The translations under genes and the position numbers were made by a program. A DNA stretch of 64,000 nt from Spisula solida (lineage: Eukaryota > Mollusca > Bivalvia > Venerida > Mactridae). The stretch spans positions 25,829,501 to 25,893,500 of the forward strand of contig OX365944.1 in assembly GCA_947247005.1 (NCBI GenBank), in the 5' to 3' direction. Below the pieces are notes generated by a model. That model did not search any database, had not been told where the DNA came from, and saw nothing but the letters and a program-made list of their open reading frames with translations. Of the stretch, positions 22,970 to 33,859 are shown one piece after another (positions within the stretch are counted from its first letter, which is position 1; every line of letters starts with the position of its first letter).

Positions 22970-25900
22970 TATCATGTTCATCCGACTAACCACAGCGTAA
23001 AATTATTCTTACTTGACTAATAGTCACATTGATTGTTTCTATTGTTGGTTGAATCACCAGAGCAGCAGCCAATGGACACCAGCAAAGGTTCGTCCATCTT
23101 CCAATTTTCATCGTATTTGTTTTTTGCATGATTAAACCATTTCAAACTGCCAATAATGAATAGTAACGGAGTAATCTGCAAATTTACAACTCTAAGAAGT
23201 TGCATCAAGAATGAATAATGTAAGTTAATGTATTAAGCACTGATAATTATTTATAATAACTTGAATTATAAATTATAGTTATTACATTATAAATTATTTG
23301 CATGATATAAAAAAATGATTTTGTTATAGCATAAAAAATTGGTACAAAACAATAACGGCATAATTTGTACTGTTCTTTACTCTGGATATTATTTATTCAA
23401 CATTGATATTCAGTTAACGTAATGAATCTGGAAATACATATTGCACAATATTATTTTGAAATTTACTAAATGCATTTTTAAGAAAATATCTTAACTTGTA
23501 AGGATTATTAATACATGTAGGAACCGTTTAAATCATTGAAACGGTATAAAAATGGTTAAATCAAACAGATGTAGCTTATGTAGAACAAATCGATGCTCGC
23601 AAGACCGCTAGAGCATAGGACATCGGTTTTAAAACTACATGAATATACCTGAGGTAATATTACAAAGTTTGAGTTGCTCTGGTTGTTCTTGAATACATAT
23701 CTTTCTAAAACAAATTAGGTGGCTGAATGTAGTAACTAATCAGTATAATAGTGTTGTTCTAACAAATCATTATATGTTAAACAATAATAACATATCTGAC
23801 AGAGAAGACAACACTTAACGGAAACAGCAGAGTAGAAAACTGTAACGAAAGGTACAAACAAAGAACACGCAAAACAACAACAACATGTATTACAAATACA
23901 GATCCCAAGTACAAACATCAACTGAAATGTTTTTGTGGTTGTTTCAGATCAATGTTATCAGTTAAACTATGCAAATAGCCATAGATGCTTATACGAAACG
24001 TTTCACCTAGTTTTAAACATTTATCCAAGTAACGTTATTCCATTGCAATTTCTGGAATGTTTTCTGTCCTCATTTATCATCCACAATGACTGCTTCCTGT
24101 GAGTCTTACTTGTCTGGATATCATGCTAAATCCAGGTGAGAGTCAAGAAAAATGCGTAAGCACGGAATTTTTAACAAACCCATTTTTTCGAAACAATTGT
24201 ATCTTGCAGTCTGTGCGTATACGTGTACAGAGTCGCAGGCACGTACACAATGTACGAGATCATTTAAATCCTCCCTTATAAAGTAGATGTTTTGACGGGA
24301 CGCTGTCAACACGGACGACAAAAGCCACACACGCACAAACTGATACATGTACATATAACAATGTATTAGAGCGTTATGATGGTAAGGAATATTATATGTA
24401 TTGATGGAATCAGTAGTTGTAGAATATGAACGGAGTGTCAATCCTTCCTAATGTTAAAAGTCACAACAATGGCATTGATGAGAACACGTTTGATGACATG
24501 TAACAGACGTTACCAGTAACCAATATGTCAATTAAGGCGGAGAAAAACGAGTGAATTCGCCTGCATTGTTAGCTGTGTCTGGACAGCAATAACTCAACAA
24601 GTCATAGTTAGGCCGCCTATACTTGAATTTGATAGATTATACGACTTTATTGAATAACATCACCGTACCAATAGCCGAGTGGTGTTGTGCGATCGCATCT
24701 CACACTGCTTAGCGATGGTGCCAAACAGTATTATGTTCAAATTAACTCAAACATTGTTTTGTAGTATAGGTATATAGAACATATATGCTGAAATAAACAT
24801 CTGAATTGAGCACATATGTAATCTATACCCTCCACCGTAATCTGTAACAACCACCGTGAAATTGCTTATAGTATTTGCATATCTCGCATTAATACCGTAT
24901 GCTCATAATCGTGGGTAACAGCAGATTCTGAGTGAACTTGAAACAAATTTGATTTGTATAATGGCGTAATTTCATCGTTTAATCACTTTACAACAAGTGA
25001 AATAGGTCGTTAAATGCAATGATGCTAACATATTATTGCCATAATGCAATATAAACAGCTGATCGTTAATATGAAACAAAAACATGAGAGATATAGTATT
25101 GTTACTGTTATTACAATCATTAAATTGAGTTGATGCACTTCGTTTTCTGATTCTAATTTCAATAACAATTTCTTAAAATATGGTATTATGATGACTGTAC
25201 TTGTGTTGAGTGCTATTCCGACATTCTTTATACAATTAATATTTTATTAAAGCTATTGTACTGACATATCATTGGCAACGGGTTGTTTTTGTCACAGAAT
25301 AGATTATTGCAACAACAGTCAGTTCTGGTTGTTTTTGGTAATTTTCTGAAATAAAAGTATCCACTCTATTCGTAAACTAATTCGTGTAAAGGTTTAGAAA
25401 TGTTTATATATGAACACACGCCGTTTATAAACTCAGCGTATTTCATGTATTGGGAAACTTAATTTAAACGCATTGTAATAATTCATTGTCAAACCCAATT
25501 ATGTCATTATCATTAAAATTGAAGTTTAAATGTATTTACCTGCCAACATTAAATATCTGTTACTGCTGTCCACGTTTCGTCCTGTGCAATTGTCTCTGTT
25601 GTCTCATATAAATCATTTAAAGCATTTTAAACGTAGGGTCTATATAGACAGTCTACATTTCCCATTCTACTGACTGATTCATCAAAAGTCAACATACATG
25701 TACTGTGCGTAGTTATTAGAAACACATTGGCAACACAATGTAATAAAACGTACCACAAGTTGCTTATGAACGGCTTGACTTTACAAACGGACTCGTTCAG
25801 ATATAACACTGACCTGTTATCATCATAATTTAATTTGCTTTTTTTCAATTCTCAACACGAGAGCTCACTTGTGTCCAGCAAAATCTAGTCAAATCCCACC

Positions 25901-25984
25901 AACGCGTTCAATAAAAAAGCTATTCCCACTCAGGTGAGCTGAATCCTGATACTTAAAATTAATGCATGAAGATTACTACAGATA
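22970..25984. repeat. Segmental duplication blocks Q+R, copy 3
   Basis: Q matches 6290-7229 (for example CTTACTTGACTAAYAGTC near 23010 and AAGAAGTTGCATCAMGAAT near 23196), and R matches 7230-9288 and 14164-17227. It shows the empty site for element copy a at 25691-25708. Non-coding. Confidence 0.85.
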
Positions 25985-26370
25985 TAAAGGCCTACATAGA
26001 AAATTCTGCAGAACAGTTACATATTAGACCGGAAGACCATGAACAAAGGCTTAATTAATATGCCCAGTAAAGACAACCTACACACAATTAACAGGCACAT
26101 TCAAACCATTATCTTCCGTCTACGTACTGGACACTATTGTCAGTAGAATCATAAATAGACAGCCTTGCAGAGACAGCTGGATGCAGTGGAGCAGACACCA
26201 TCCCATATACTGCAAATCTTCCCCAAACTTGAGAAATACGAGCGGAAGATTATCCCATAGATATGTCCTTCGAGACCAACGTGTGGGGAGATGCCAGCAA
26301 CCTGCAGAAGACGATGCAGTTCGATGGAACACAGAAGAAGGAGAAGAATAGGCCTACATTAATTTGCACA
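25985..26370 (+). pseudogene. Non-LTR retrotransposon C-terminal tail, copy 3
   Basis: Third copy of the fossil tail. IQTIIFRLRTGH is legible around 26100-26135, followed by a shortened, frameshifted cysteine region and a terminal part reading TNVWGDASNLQKTMQFDG. It is shorter than copies 1 and 2 in the middle. The downstream sequence is shared with the other two copies. Confidence 0.65.
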
Positions 26371-26834
26371 CATGCCATCAACATATACGTATACCAATGT
26401 ATTAGGACTGTGTGGCTGCACTGTTTGTATACAGGCGCGGGTGTTGTTATGTTTTTGTACTGTAAGTAATAAGGTTACACAATTACAGAGAAATGTGCCG
26501 ATATTTAGATTATTATTATGCAGACATTACACCATTTGCCCAGTAACGTTGTTCATTTATATGCGAACGGCAGGACTACTGTTTTTTTGTTTTGTATTAA
26601 AAACAGCATCCTACTAGTATTAGATTCAAAATCGTTGTTTCTTTGCATTTCTGAAGACGTCTATAATTGGAATTTTTTCGCAAATTCAAGAAACATTTGT
26701 AATTTTGCTTTACCTCAATGCTATAGGCAGATATCAATATTTTGTGAAAGGAGCGAACCATTATGCTGAGAATGATCAAATGGCTTAACGTGTAAAAACA
26801 GCCACGCATGCGGGGCGAACACCAAATGATAGAA
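26371..26834. repeat. Segmental duplication block S (3' part), copy 3
   Basis: Matches 9711-10180 almost throughout, ending at GCCACGCATGCGGGGCGAA near 26800. Copy 3 then passes directly into block T, which defines the empty site for the 1.45-kb insert of copy 1. Confidence 0.8.
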
Positions 26835-28869
26835 TTAACGAACATTCTGCATGGAGGATGGAAGCATCTCGTTCACAAGACACTTACTCACCACAACTAT
26901 ACCATGGAGACACATGGAAGTGTATTAGGTACAATGACAACCGTCCTGATGACGAGGGGTTATTTATATCACATTTAAAGCAACGAAGTACCTAAGTATG
27001 TACATGTTAAATAAAAGTTCCAATTTGTTGGCATACAGCTGTTATTGTAACGTTACCAATGAATTGTGCGGGGGTTATATTGAAATTGGTGGTGAGGCAC
27101 TAAGATAATGGGTGTGTCACATAACACGATCATTGTCATGCTTCAAAGTGTCGATAATACGAACTGACTTGTAGGAAGACACAATAATTCAGTTTTCTAG
27201 CAAATGTTAAAAAATGAACCCAGAGCAATTACAATGAGCATACAATCCCATAAATCACTCAATACAGCAAACAGATAGTAATTACTTAGGTATCATTGGC
27301 ATTATATTTGCAATGTTTTGAATCAGGAATAAATGAAATAAGTGAAACAATAATCATTACTTATTACCTGACAAAGTACTCTATAAATGTATAATTATTT
27401 ACGTCATGCTTGATATGCATTGCACAAATATTTTCATGATGGGGAAATGATTTAAAACAATTATAGCTAGATGTTTTATATTGTTCTAGTCTTTTCATCA
27501 TAAATATGCCTTTGAGGCAACACATATCCTGTTGTTATTGGAAAACAAACGTTCATTTCTTTAAAATCACTAAAGTCATATTATACCCAAAATATAATAA
27601 TTACATCAAACAATGTCAATACATGTTTACAATAATTGTAGGTAGAATCTGCATGAACAGCATAGAATGAAATAACGCACACATGTACGTAGACGGACAT
27701 TTTTCCTAGAAACGCGTTCGTATACTGCGTATATGTACATGAAAAACATACTAGATATGAAAACATGTTCTGGCTACTTAGAGCTAAAATAGATGCTCTG
27801 TAATATGTGTGTCTTATTATCAACGACGTAAATGTATGGTATACCAAATGCCATAGCAGGTTTATTGTATAGTATCATTGATTAGTTTTGAAATTTTGTA
27901 AACATCTCCATGCACCATGTAGATATCATGGTAAGCAAAATGAAATCCTCATTCTGCTGGGTGACAACAAAGCTTTTTTACCAACATATATTGTCTGCTT
28001 GGTTCACCATGTACCTTAATGAGAGATAAAATGGCATGTTGATAACAACATTCAATACAAAAATTGTGCAAGTGTAAAATGTAGATCGGCACAATAACAG
28101 CGTCCGTGAAACTCATTTGGTGACACGGAACAGTTGTACGTAGTAATCAGCAAGGCCAATAATTGTAGTAGAACCAATTGCTGTCTTTGCCTCCTACAAT
28201 ATAATGTTCGGTGTTAAAGAATAATTTGACCTATTTATTTGACCTTTCATTAAAAATTCATGAACGGTTTCGTGTAAATGCATGAATTGATATTATGAAC
28301 AGCTAAGTTTTATAAATACTGCACACATACCAGCTATTGTTTGTCTGATCGAATTTTGAATGATTGAATAATCCGGTATCGTCGTTACGTATTATCTATA
28401 TAGAGCAATACATCTGTATGTATCTCCTTTTTAATCTTCTTTCAAATTGGAATCCGTCCGAATGTATGTTTCTGACATAGTAAATGTTTTACAAATATTT
28501 AGCAAAGTGAGTTATTTTTTACGAAAAGTTTCAAGCTGTGCATATCCATGCTGTACTTTTATTATACGAATATTGTAATAAAAATGTATAAAAGGCTACA
28601 CAAAACAGTGTTGAATAACTGATATGTTATTCCGCTTTATTAGTGTTTTAAGCTGGATTGGAGTTGTTTCTGTTTAATATTCTAATCATGGCTCTTCCAT
28701 TTACATTCAAACAATAATATTGTTATTGCTCAACGAACGAATCCTGAGCGTACCACATGTTCGTTTGAAATGGAAACTACCAATATTGTAATGAAATATG
28801 AGACATTGTGGCAACACATCAGAGCATCCGCATACCAGCTTTTATGTCCCTAAGATGTATCCATGTTCT
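26835..28869. repeat. Block T copy 3 with a 0.57-kb extra segment and unique tail
   Basis: 26835-27520 and 28095-28270 match 11665-12485. The intervening 27520-28095 is absent from copy 1, and its ends show no clear inverted repeat. 28275-28869 has no counterpart in copy 2. An 88-codon minus-strand open frame (27581-27847) lies in the extra segment and has no recognisable motif. Confidence 0.65.
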
Positions 28870-29205
28870 ACATGTAACACATCGAACTATTTAATATGCA
28901 TTTTCGTAAGAAAAGCTATTTCAGAGCTAATGGTAACAAGTTCTAAGACCACTCGCAGATTTATTTCAATTTTCGCTGATTATTTGCCCAATTTGCATCT
29001 CTGTATTTTCACACTCACATTATGCATTCTATAGTTGCAAATTGGCATCACTGTTTGTCTGAGGAACGCTAATATGCAATTTTGATCAAACATTGCCACT
29101 CCTGACAGACATTGTTATTTAACGAAACAAGGATGGAATCAGTATTGATTTTCTTCAACATTTATGCTCCATTATCTCATTTCAATACGTATTAGGTTAC
29201 TTGAA

Positions 29206-29300
29206 CCACAGGAATTTGAAGTTCTTTCAATAAAATATTATACAAGTCGTTCAATATCGACTTGTATAATATTTTAGTGGTAGAACTTCAAATTCCTGTG
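29206..29300. mobile_element. 95-bp fold-back element with 6-bp target duplication
   Basis: A near-perfect hairpin: the left arm runs from CCACAGGAATTTGAAGTTCT to ATACAAGTCG and the right arm from CGACTTGTAT back to AACTTCAAATTCCTGTG, with an approximately 8-base loop. CTTGAA flanks it on both sides (29200-29205 and 29301-29306). The paralogous site at 18104-18109 has one CTTGAA and no hairpin. This is direct evidence of insertion with target duplication after the segmental duplication. Confidence 0.85.
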
Positions 29301-30879
29301 CTTGAATAATGTTCTAATTTCATCCCATTCAGACATTTGTTTACCTAATTTATTAAAGAGTTGCTTATTTGTATTATATTTTTTTAATATATATTACGTT
29401 TTGAGTAAATTAATGCAAGGTTCATTATATTTGTCTATGCCTGGAATACACATTCAAATGACACCGATATTATATCATAATCCCTTTTATAGCTCAAGGT
29501 GGAAATATAAATACACGTGATAGGCTTAATGATTTATAAGCAACAGTTAATTATAATTCGTTGTTACATGTTTCCATATATGTTTTTTCATCTACGAGTG
29601 TTGTTTAATAAGGTATCGAACAGAGATAAGTTTTATGTTAAACATACCTTTGGAGAATAGGGTCAAGCATTCAAAATAGTAAATGCTTATCAGGTTGTTA
29701 GCTAAGTGTGAATAATATACAAGAATGGGTAAATGTATTGTTGGTATGTGGTGAGTGTCGATTTGTCTACATTGAATAATATCGCATTTGCAAGACAGTG
29801 AATATAACAAGTAATTCTAGCATCTAGGATATGGTCGTACATAATGTATTATCATATGACACAAACCGGATAAGCATGTCCACCATAAACAATTCAAGTG
29901 GCAAGTTAACCTACTGGGTAACATACGGAATGTCAACAGCAAAATGCCTTTAGAAACGTTTCAGAAGTGTCTAATTATTTTACGGCGCAATTTTTTTATC
30001 ATAGATTCTATACGACGATAAATACGTAATTTCGAACGTGTACTTTTTAATATTTAGTTCTTGCATGCTCAAAATGAACATTATTTCAATTTATACCTCT
30101 GTAGTAATTTTAAAAAATGTTAACATGTGTGATTTCCAATGGCTTTTCCGCATTCATGCAAGTGAGAAATGTAAGAGAAGGATAGGAGTAGTTTGATGTC
30201 GTAAGTTTTCATTTTATTAAAAGCAATAATTCGTTTCAAAATCCCGGCAGTTGAGGATCATTTTAAATACATGTTGCTACATGTACTAAATTACCCAATC
30301 ACAGTTTGTAAATTGATTCCTGGAATGGACAAACGCTCCTAATATTTGAAAAGCTTCGCAGGTCCTATAATGGTTCGCTTGATTTCTTTCCTCGAGCATT
30401 TCCACATTTACCAATAATGACCAAAATTCGTTAAAATTACCGATGTATTCAACAAATTAAGCGCATTAGCGCATTCGTTCCGACAACAAGTTGGTTGAGC
30501 TACAGGCACTGTATATTTGGTCCCCTTTGATTAAAATATGTAATGTGTTAACTTACTTTGGAGGAAAGGTGTTCTTGTGAAGAGCCACGGGTACAGTTTA
30601 ATGTATTGTTGGACAGTAATAATTCAGATAGGTGACACTGAAAAGATTTATATACTTTTTCGGAAACTTGGTAAAAGTACAAATCATGGGAACATAAAAC
30701 AAATCCGGACAATTTGGATTTACGATCAGATAATTCACGAGGTACAGTAGTGAGAACAGAAACTCGTTACTCGTATGTTTAGAGATCGTCGATAGAACTT
30801 TTTTTTATATTACTCGCGGCCTTAAGACTATAAGACACGCATATTCTCTCTTGACTTTGGCATTAAACAGCTGAATGTT

Positions 30880-31110
30880 TTTCCTTCGGTCTGGATTATT
30901 TCCGCCTGTGAGGCTATTTCATAGTAACGCCCTGCAAAACCTGTCCCATAATCGGCTGAAGAGACTGAATTGTATCTTGGCAGATTTCTGCATTAAAACT
31001 GTGAACGTCAATATCAGACGTCTTATGCCGACAGGAACATTCAATTTAAAGAAAATCAATTTCACTACAGTTGAGGACATTCGGGGAAATACCTTCATGT
31101 TTGGTCCTGT
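30880..31110 (+). pseudogene. Possible leucine-rich-repeat gene relic, copy 3
   Basis: An open stretch reads ALQNLSHNRLKRLNCIL and, about 30 residues later, FNLKKINFTTVEDIRGNTF. Both fit the leucine-rich-repeat spacing (L-x-x-L-x-x-N-x-L-x-x-L and L-x-x-I-x-F-...-I-x-x-x-T-F). There is no signal peptide, no further repeats and no clear splice pair. In copy 2 the reading is frameshifted. It is either a fossil exon or chance. Confidence 0.3.
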
Positions 31111-31301
31111 ATATATATTTGTATCAGAATGATGCTAACGCAGTTTGATGTTTCATTCTGCTATCTAAATCTTTATCGTTTCGGCCCCATTTGTCCTGAT
31201 CATAGCCATGTTTACGCAAAAGTACCTTTATTTTTGACAATATGAGATTTGGTGTGGTATCTTTGTGAGTATGAAAATTACATAATTATGTCTTATATAA
31301 T

Positions 31302-31405
31302 CATAGGCACTTGGTTTCAAATAATCTGTGTCAAAATTATCTGAATGTTCCCTATATAAAGAGAGTATAGGGTACATTCAGATAATTTGAAACCATGTGC
31401 CTATG
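31302..31405. repeat. Fold-back segment CATAGGCAC...GTGCCTATG
   Basis: Arms begin CATAGGCACTTGGTTTCAAA and end TTTGAAACCATGTGCCTATG, with a second arm pair around AATGTTCCCTATA / TATAGGGTACATT. The corresponding position in copy 2 (21246-21262) lacks about 160 bases including this hairpin. No target duplication is obvious. Confidence 0.7.
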
Positions 31406-32299
31406 CTAACAATAGAACTCGTTCGTCACCGCTTGGGCTCGGAAGAATTATGTCTGATACACCAAACCATTTACATTGTATAACTAAAGTTTGAGTTACA
31501 CAAACAATGCACAGGTTTGCTTTATTATGCTTTCCGTTTGCAAAACTAAAGGCAACACGGGCTTGAAAATAACACATTACATATTTTGAATAGCTTGATG
31601 TAGTTTTCCCAAAATGAATCATATAAATGTTATGTTTTGTAGACTGATTGTAATGAGATGTGATAAGCTGGAAAGTGTTGAGCAGATATGTTTGCATCCA
31701 TCTGAAAGGAATGCGCTTAGAACCGTATAGAAACCTTAACAATTTAATAAGTTTATCATTATAAGAAGCAATGTATGCAATGTATGCAATGAAACATTTC
31801 ACAAAAGTGAAACACTATCAACTATCTAGATAGTGATATCTTACGTAGCGTAATTGCTGAAACTCAATAGGTTTTGCCACACGTGAGTATCTCAACATAG
31901 ATTGATTGTGTACGACTGGGTGTGTTTGATTTTCTAGATATCCGTGCAATTTTCGTCTCAATTTAAGATGAGGTAGAAACGCGTAAAGGTACACAATAAC
32001 ATATACTCGGAATTTCCGACGATGCATTTTTCATAAGAAATGTGTTTTTCTGATAAATAACTGTGAAAAAGCTAAGGATAACAAACATGTATTCTAATGC
32101 AGTGTGGCTATTTTCAATGTGTTTTTATGAAGTTATTTTAAGATACTGCAACGAGGACATATCAGGGATAGTCAACTATTCAAATCGGTCACCATTGAAA
32201 ATCAATTCTCAAATGAATTGTAACGGTAAAAAATTACTCACAACGAATTAGCATACGTGTACACAACCTAATACAAAAAACACACACAAACTATATCGC

Positions 32300-32400
32300 A
32301 ACCAAACCTGGAGGTATAGCATCTACGGCTTGGATAACTAGTATTTATTTGAACGACTTATTCGACCATTTGCCATTTGTTTTCTTCATTTATGAAAAAG
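32300..32400. repeat. Short duplicated segment, partner at 34150-34260
   Basis: Contains ATCTACGGCTTGGATAAC and CATTTGCCATTTGTT, recurring in diverged form near 34172 and 34230 (GACCATTTGTCATTTGTT). This is a further diverged duplicate at the right end of the duplicon array. Confidence 0.5.
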
Positions 32401-32710
32401 AGACAGCACATTTGCGACAACTTGTCTTCTTATTTTGAAAAGAAACTAGGTTGAATGGTGGTAGATGTGCATTGATGGTAGAGACCAATTGATACCCTGA
32501 CCTGTATTGAATATTAACGCGATATAGTCCAATGTGGTTGACATTCTACTTAATTGCTGGTCAAGAATTTATGTATTTTATCAAACTCGAATGCTGGGAT
32601 TTTATTTCTACAATTATTTAAGTTTGCTTGTATTGGATTATATGAAGACATTTAGTCTCTAACAAGGCAGATATTGCTTCAGATGATTCACACGATGAAG
32701 TCAACTACGA

Positions 32711-33078
32711 TATCTACGAGGGATGATCAATATGTAACGAGGAAATGATATCTACAAGGGATGATCAATATATCACGAGGAAATGATATCTACGAGGGAT
32801 GATCAATATATAACGAGGAAATGATATCTACGAGGGATGATCAATATATAACGAGGAAATGATATCTACGAGGGATGATCAATATATCACGAGGAAATGA
32901 TATATGAGGGATGATCAATATATAACGAGGAAATAATATATATGGGAAATAATCAATATATAACGAGGAAATGATATATGAGGGATGATCAATATATAAC
33001 GAGGAAATGATATCTACGAGGGATGATCAATATATCACGAGGAAATCATATATGAGGGATGATCAATATATAAAGAGC
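32711..33078. repeat. 36-38-bp minisatellite, ten units
   Basis: Ten tandem units carry GAGGGATGATCAATATATAA and CGAGGAAATGATAT. The GATCAA anchor appears at 32725, 32763, 32801, 32839, 32877, 32913, 32951 (as AATCAA), 32987, 33025 and 33061. Units are 38 bp, with 36-bp variants lacking part of TCTACG. There are no unique spacers between units, so it is not a CRISPR-type array. Confidence 0.95.
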
Positions 33079-33349
33079 AAATCTCATAACCTTGTTATGA
33101 TCTTATCGATGTTTACTTTAAAAGTAAGTAGCAACATATATCAGCAATGTATACCCGAATATTCAAGATTGTAGAGGCATTTAGCTTAATTCTACGAATG
33201 CTACATGCAAGTAAAACTCATTACACATACGCGGGATATTTTGCAGGAGTATCGCCGTTTTACACAAAACTCAAACATTCAGTTTTTTGTAAGCGATAGC
33301 AAAAAAAGTGTTGAAAATTGGTGACTGGGGTTACTTTAGACTCGCATAA

Positions 33350-33857
33350 CTGATGTTCGTAAACAAGTGTCTGCTTATCATGAAGACAGGAATAAAGCAA
33401 CACAAAGAAAGATATAAAGCTCAATTTAGATTTAGAAAAGTTGAATTTTATTTACTCAATCTCCTTCCAGAATTACGTCCCCTTGACTTTACATTTAGCA
33501 GTATTTTTCAGTAAACCTGCAAAAATAATATTGAGCGTTTTTTTAAACTTAAAGACCACTACTTTGAAAAGTGGTAAACCGTCTCTTTTTGTTTTGTTTT
33601 TGAATTTGTCGATGGATTGGCTATTTCATTTGACCGTACATTAAATAATTAGCATCAACCCATCAATTCCTCGTACATGTTCTCCTTTTTTTCTTTTCAT
33701 GATTCAATGTAACATTGTAGTGATTTTGATGGAAAGAACATCGACTTACAATCCATGGGTAGCCAGTAACACGCACACGAACTTTCGTTGAGAAATATTA
33801 ATAAATAAAAAGTTATCTTGATTTTCATTAGTGTTGCGTTTTCAAAGCCGCCCAGTG
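33350..33857 (-). mobile_element. TA-flanked 'CACTGAGCGG' DNA element, copy c (5' truncated)
   Basis: The right end reads TGTTGCGTTTTCAAAGCCGC then CCAGTG, followed by TA (33858-33859). The interior matches copy f from the AAACAAGTGTCTGC tract near 33360 onwards. The left terminus is missing. The orientation is that of copies a, f and g. Confidence 0.75.
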
Positions 33858-33859
33858 TA

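Larger units (their letters stand above)
28870..32085. repeat. Segmental duplication block U, copy 3
   Basis: Collinear with 17825-21930. Copy-specific differences are the fold-back element at 29206-29300, the fold-back segment at 31302-31405, and the missing element b. A notably well conserved sub-stretch between the copies lies at 30420-30640 versus 19800-20030. Confidence 0.8.

Noticed and set aside
32711..33078. Regular repeats of 36-38 bp could suggest a CRISPR array.
   Set aside because: The units are contiguous with no unique spacers, no cas-like genes are present, and the sequence is clearly animal. It is a minisatellite.
33345..33857. Considered whether element c is full length with a left end near 33240.
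   Set aside because: No CACTGAGCGG terminus or TA-flanked match is found upstream. Similarity begins only near 33350, so it is truncated.
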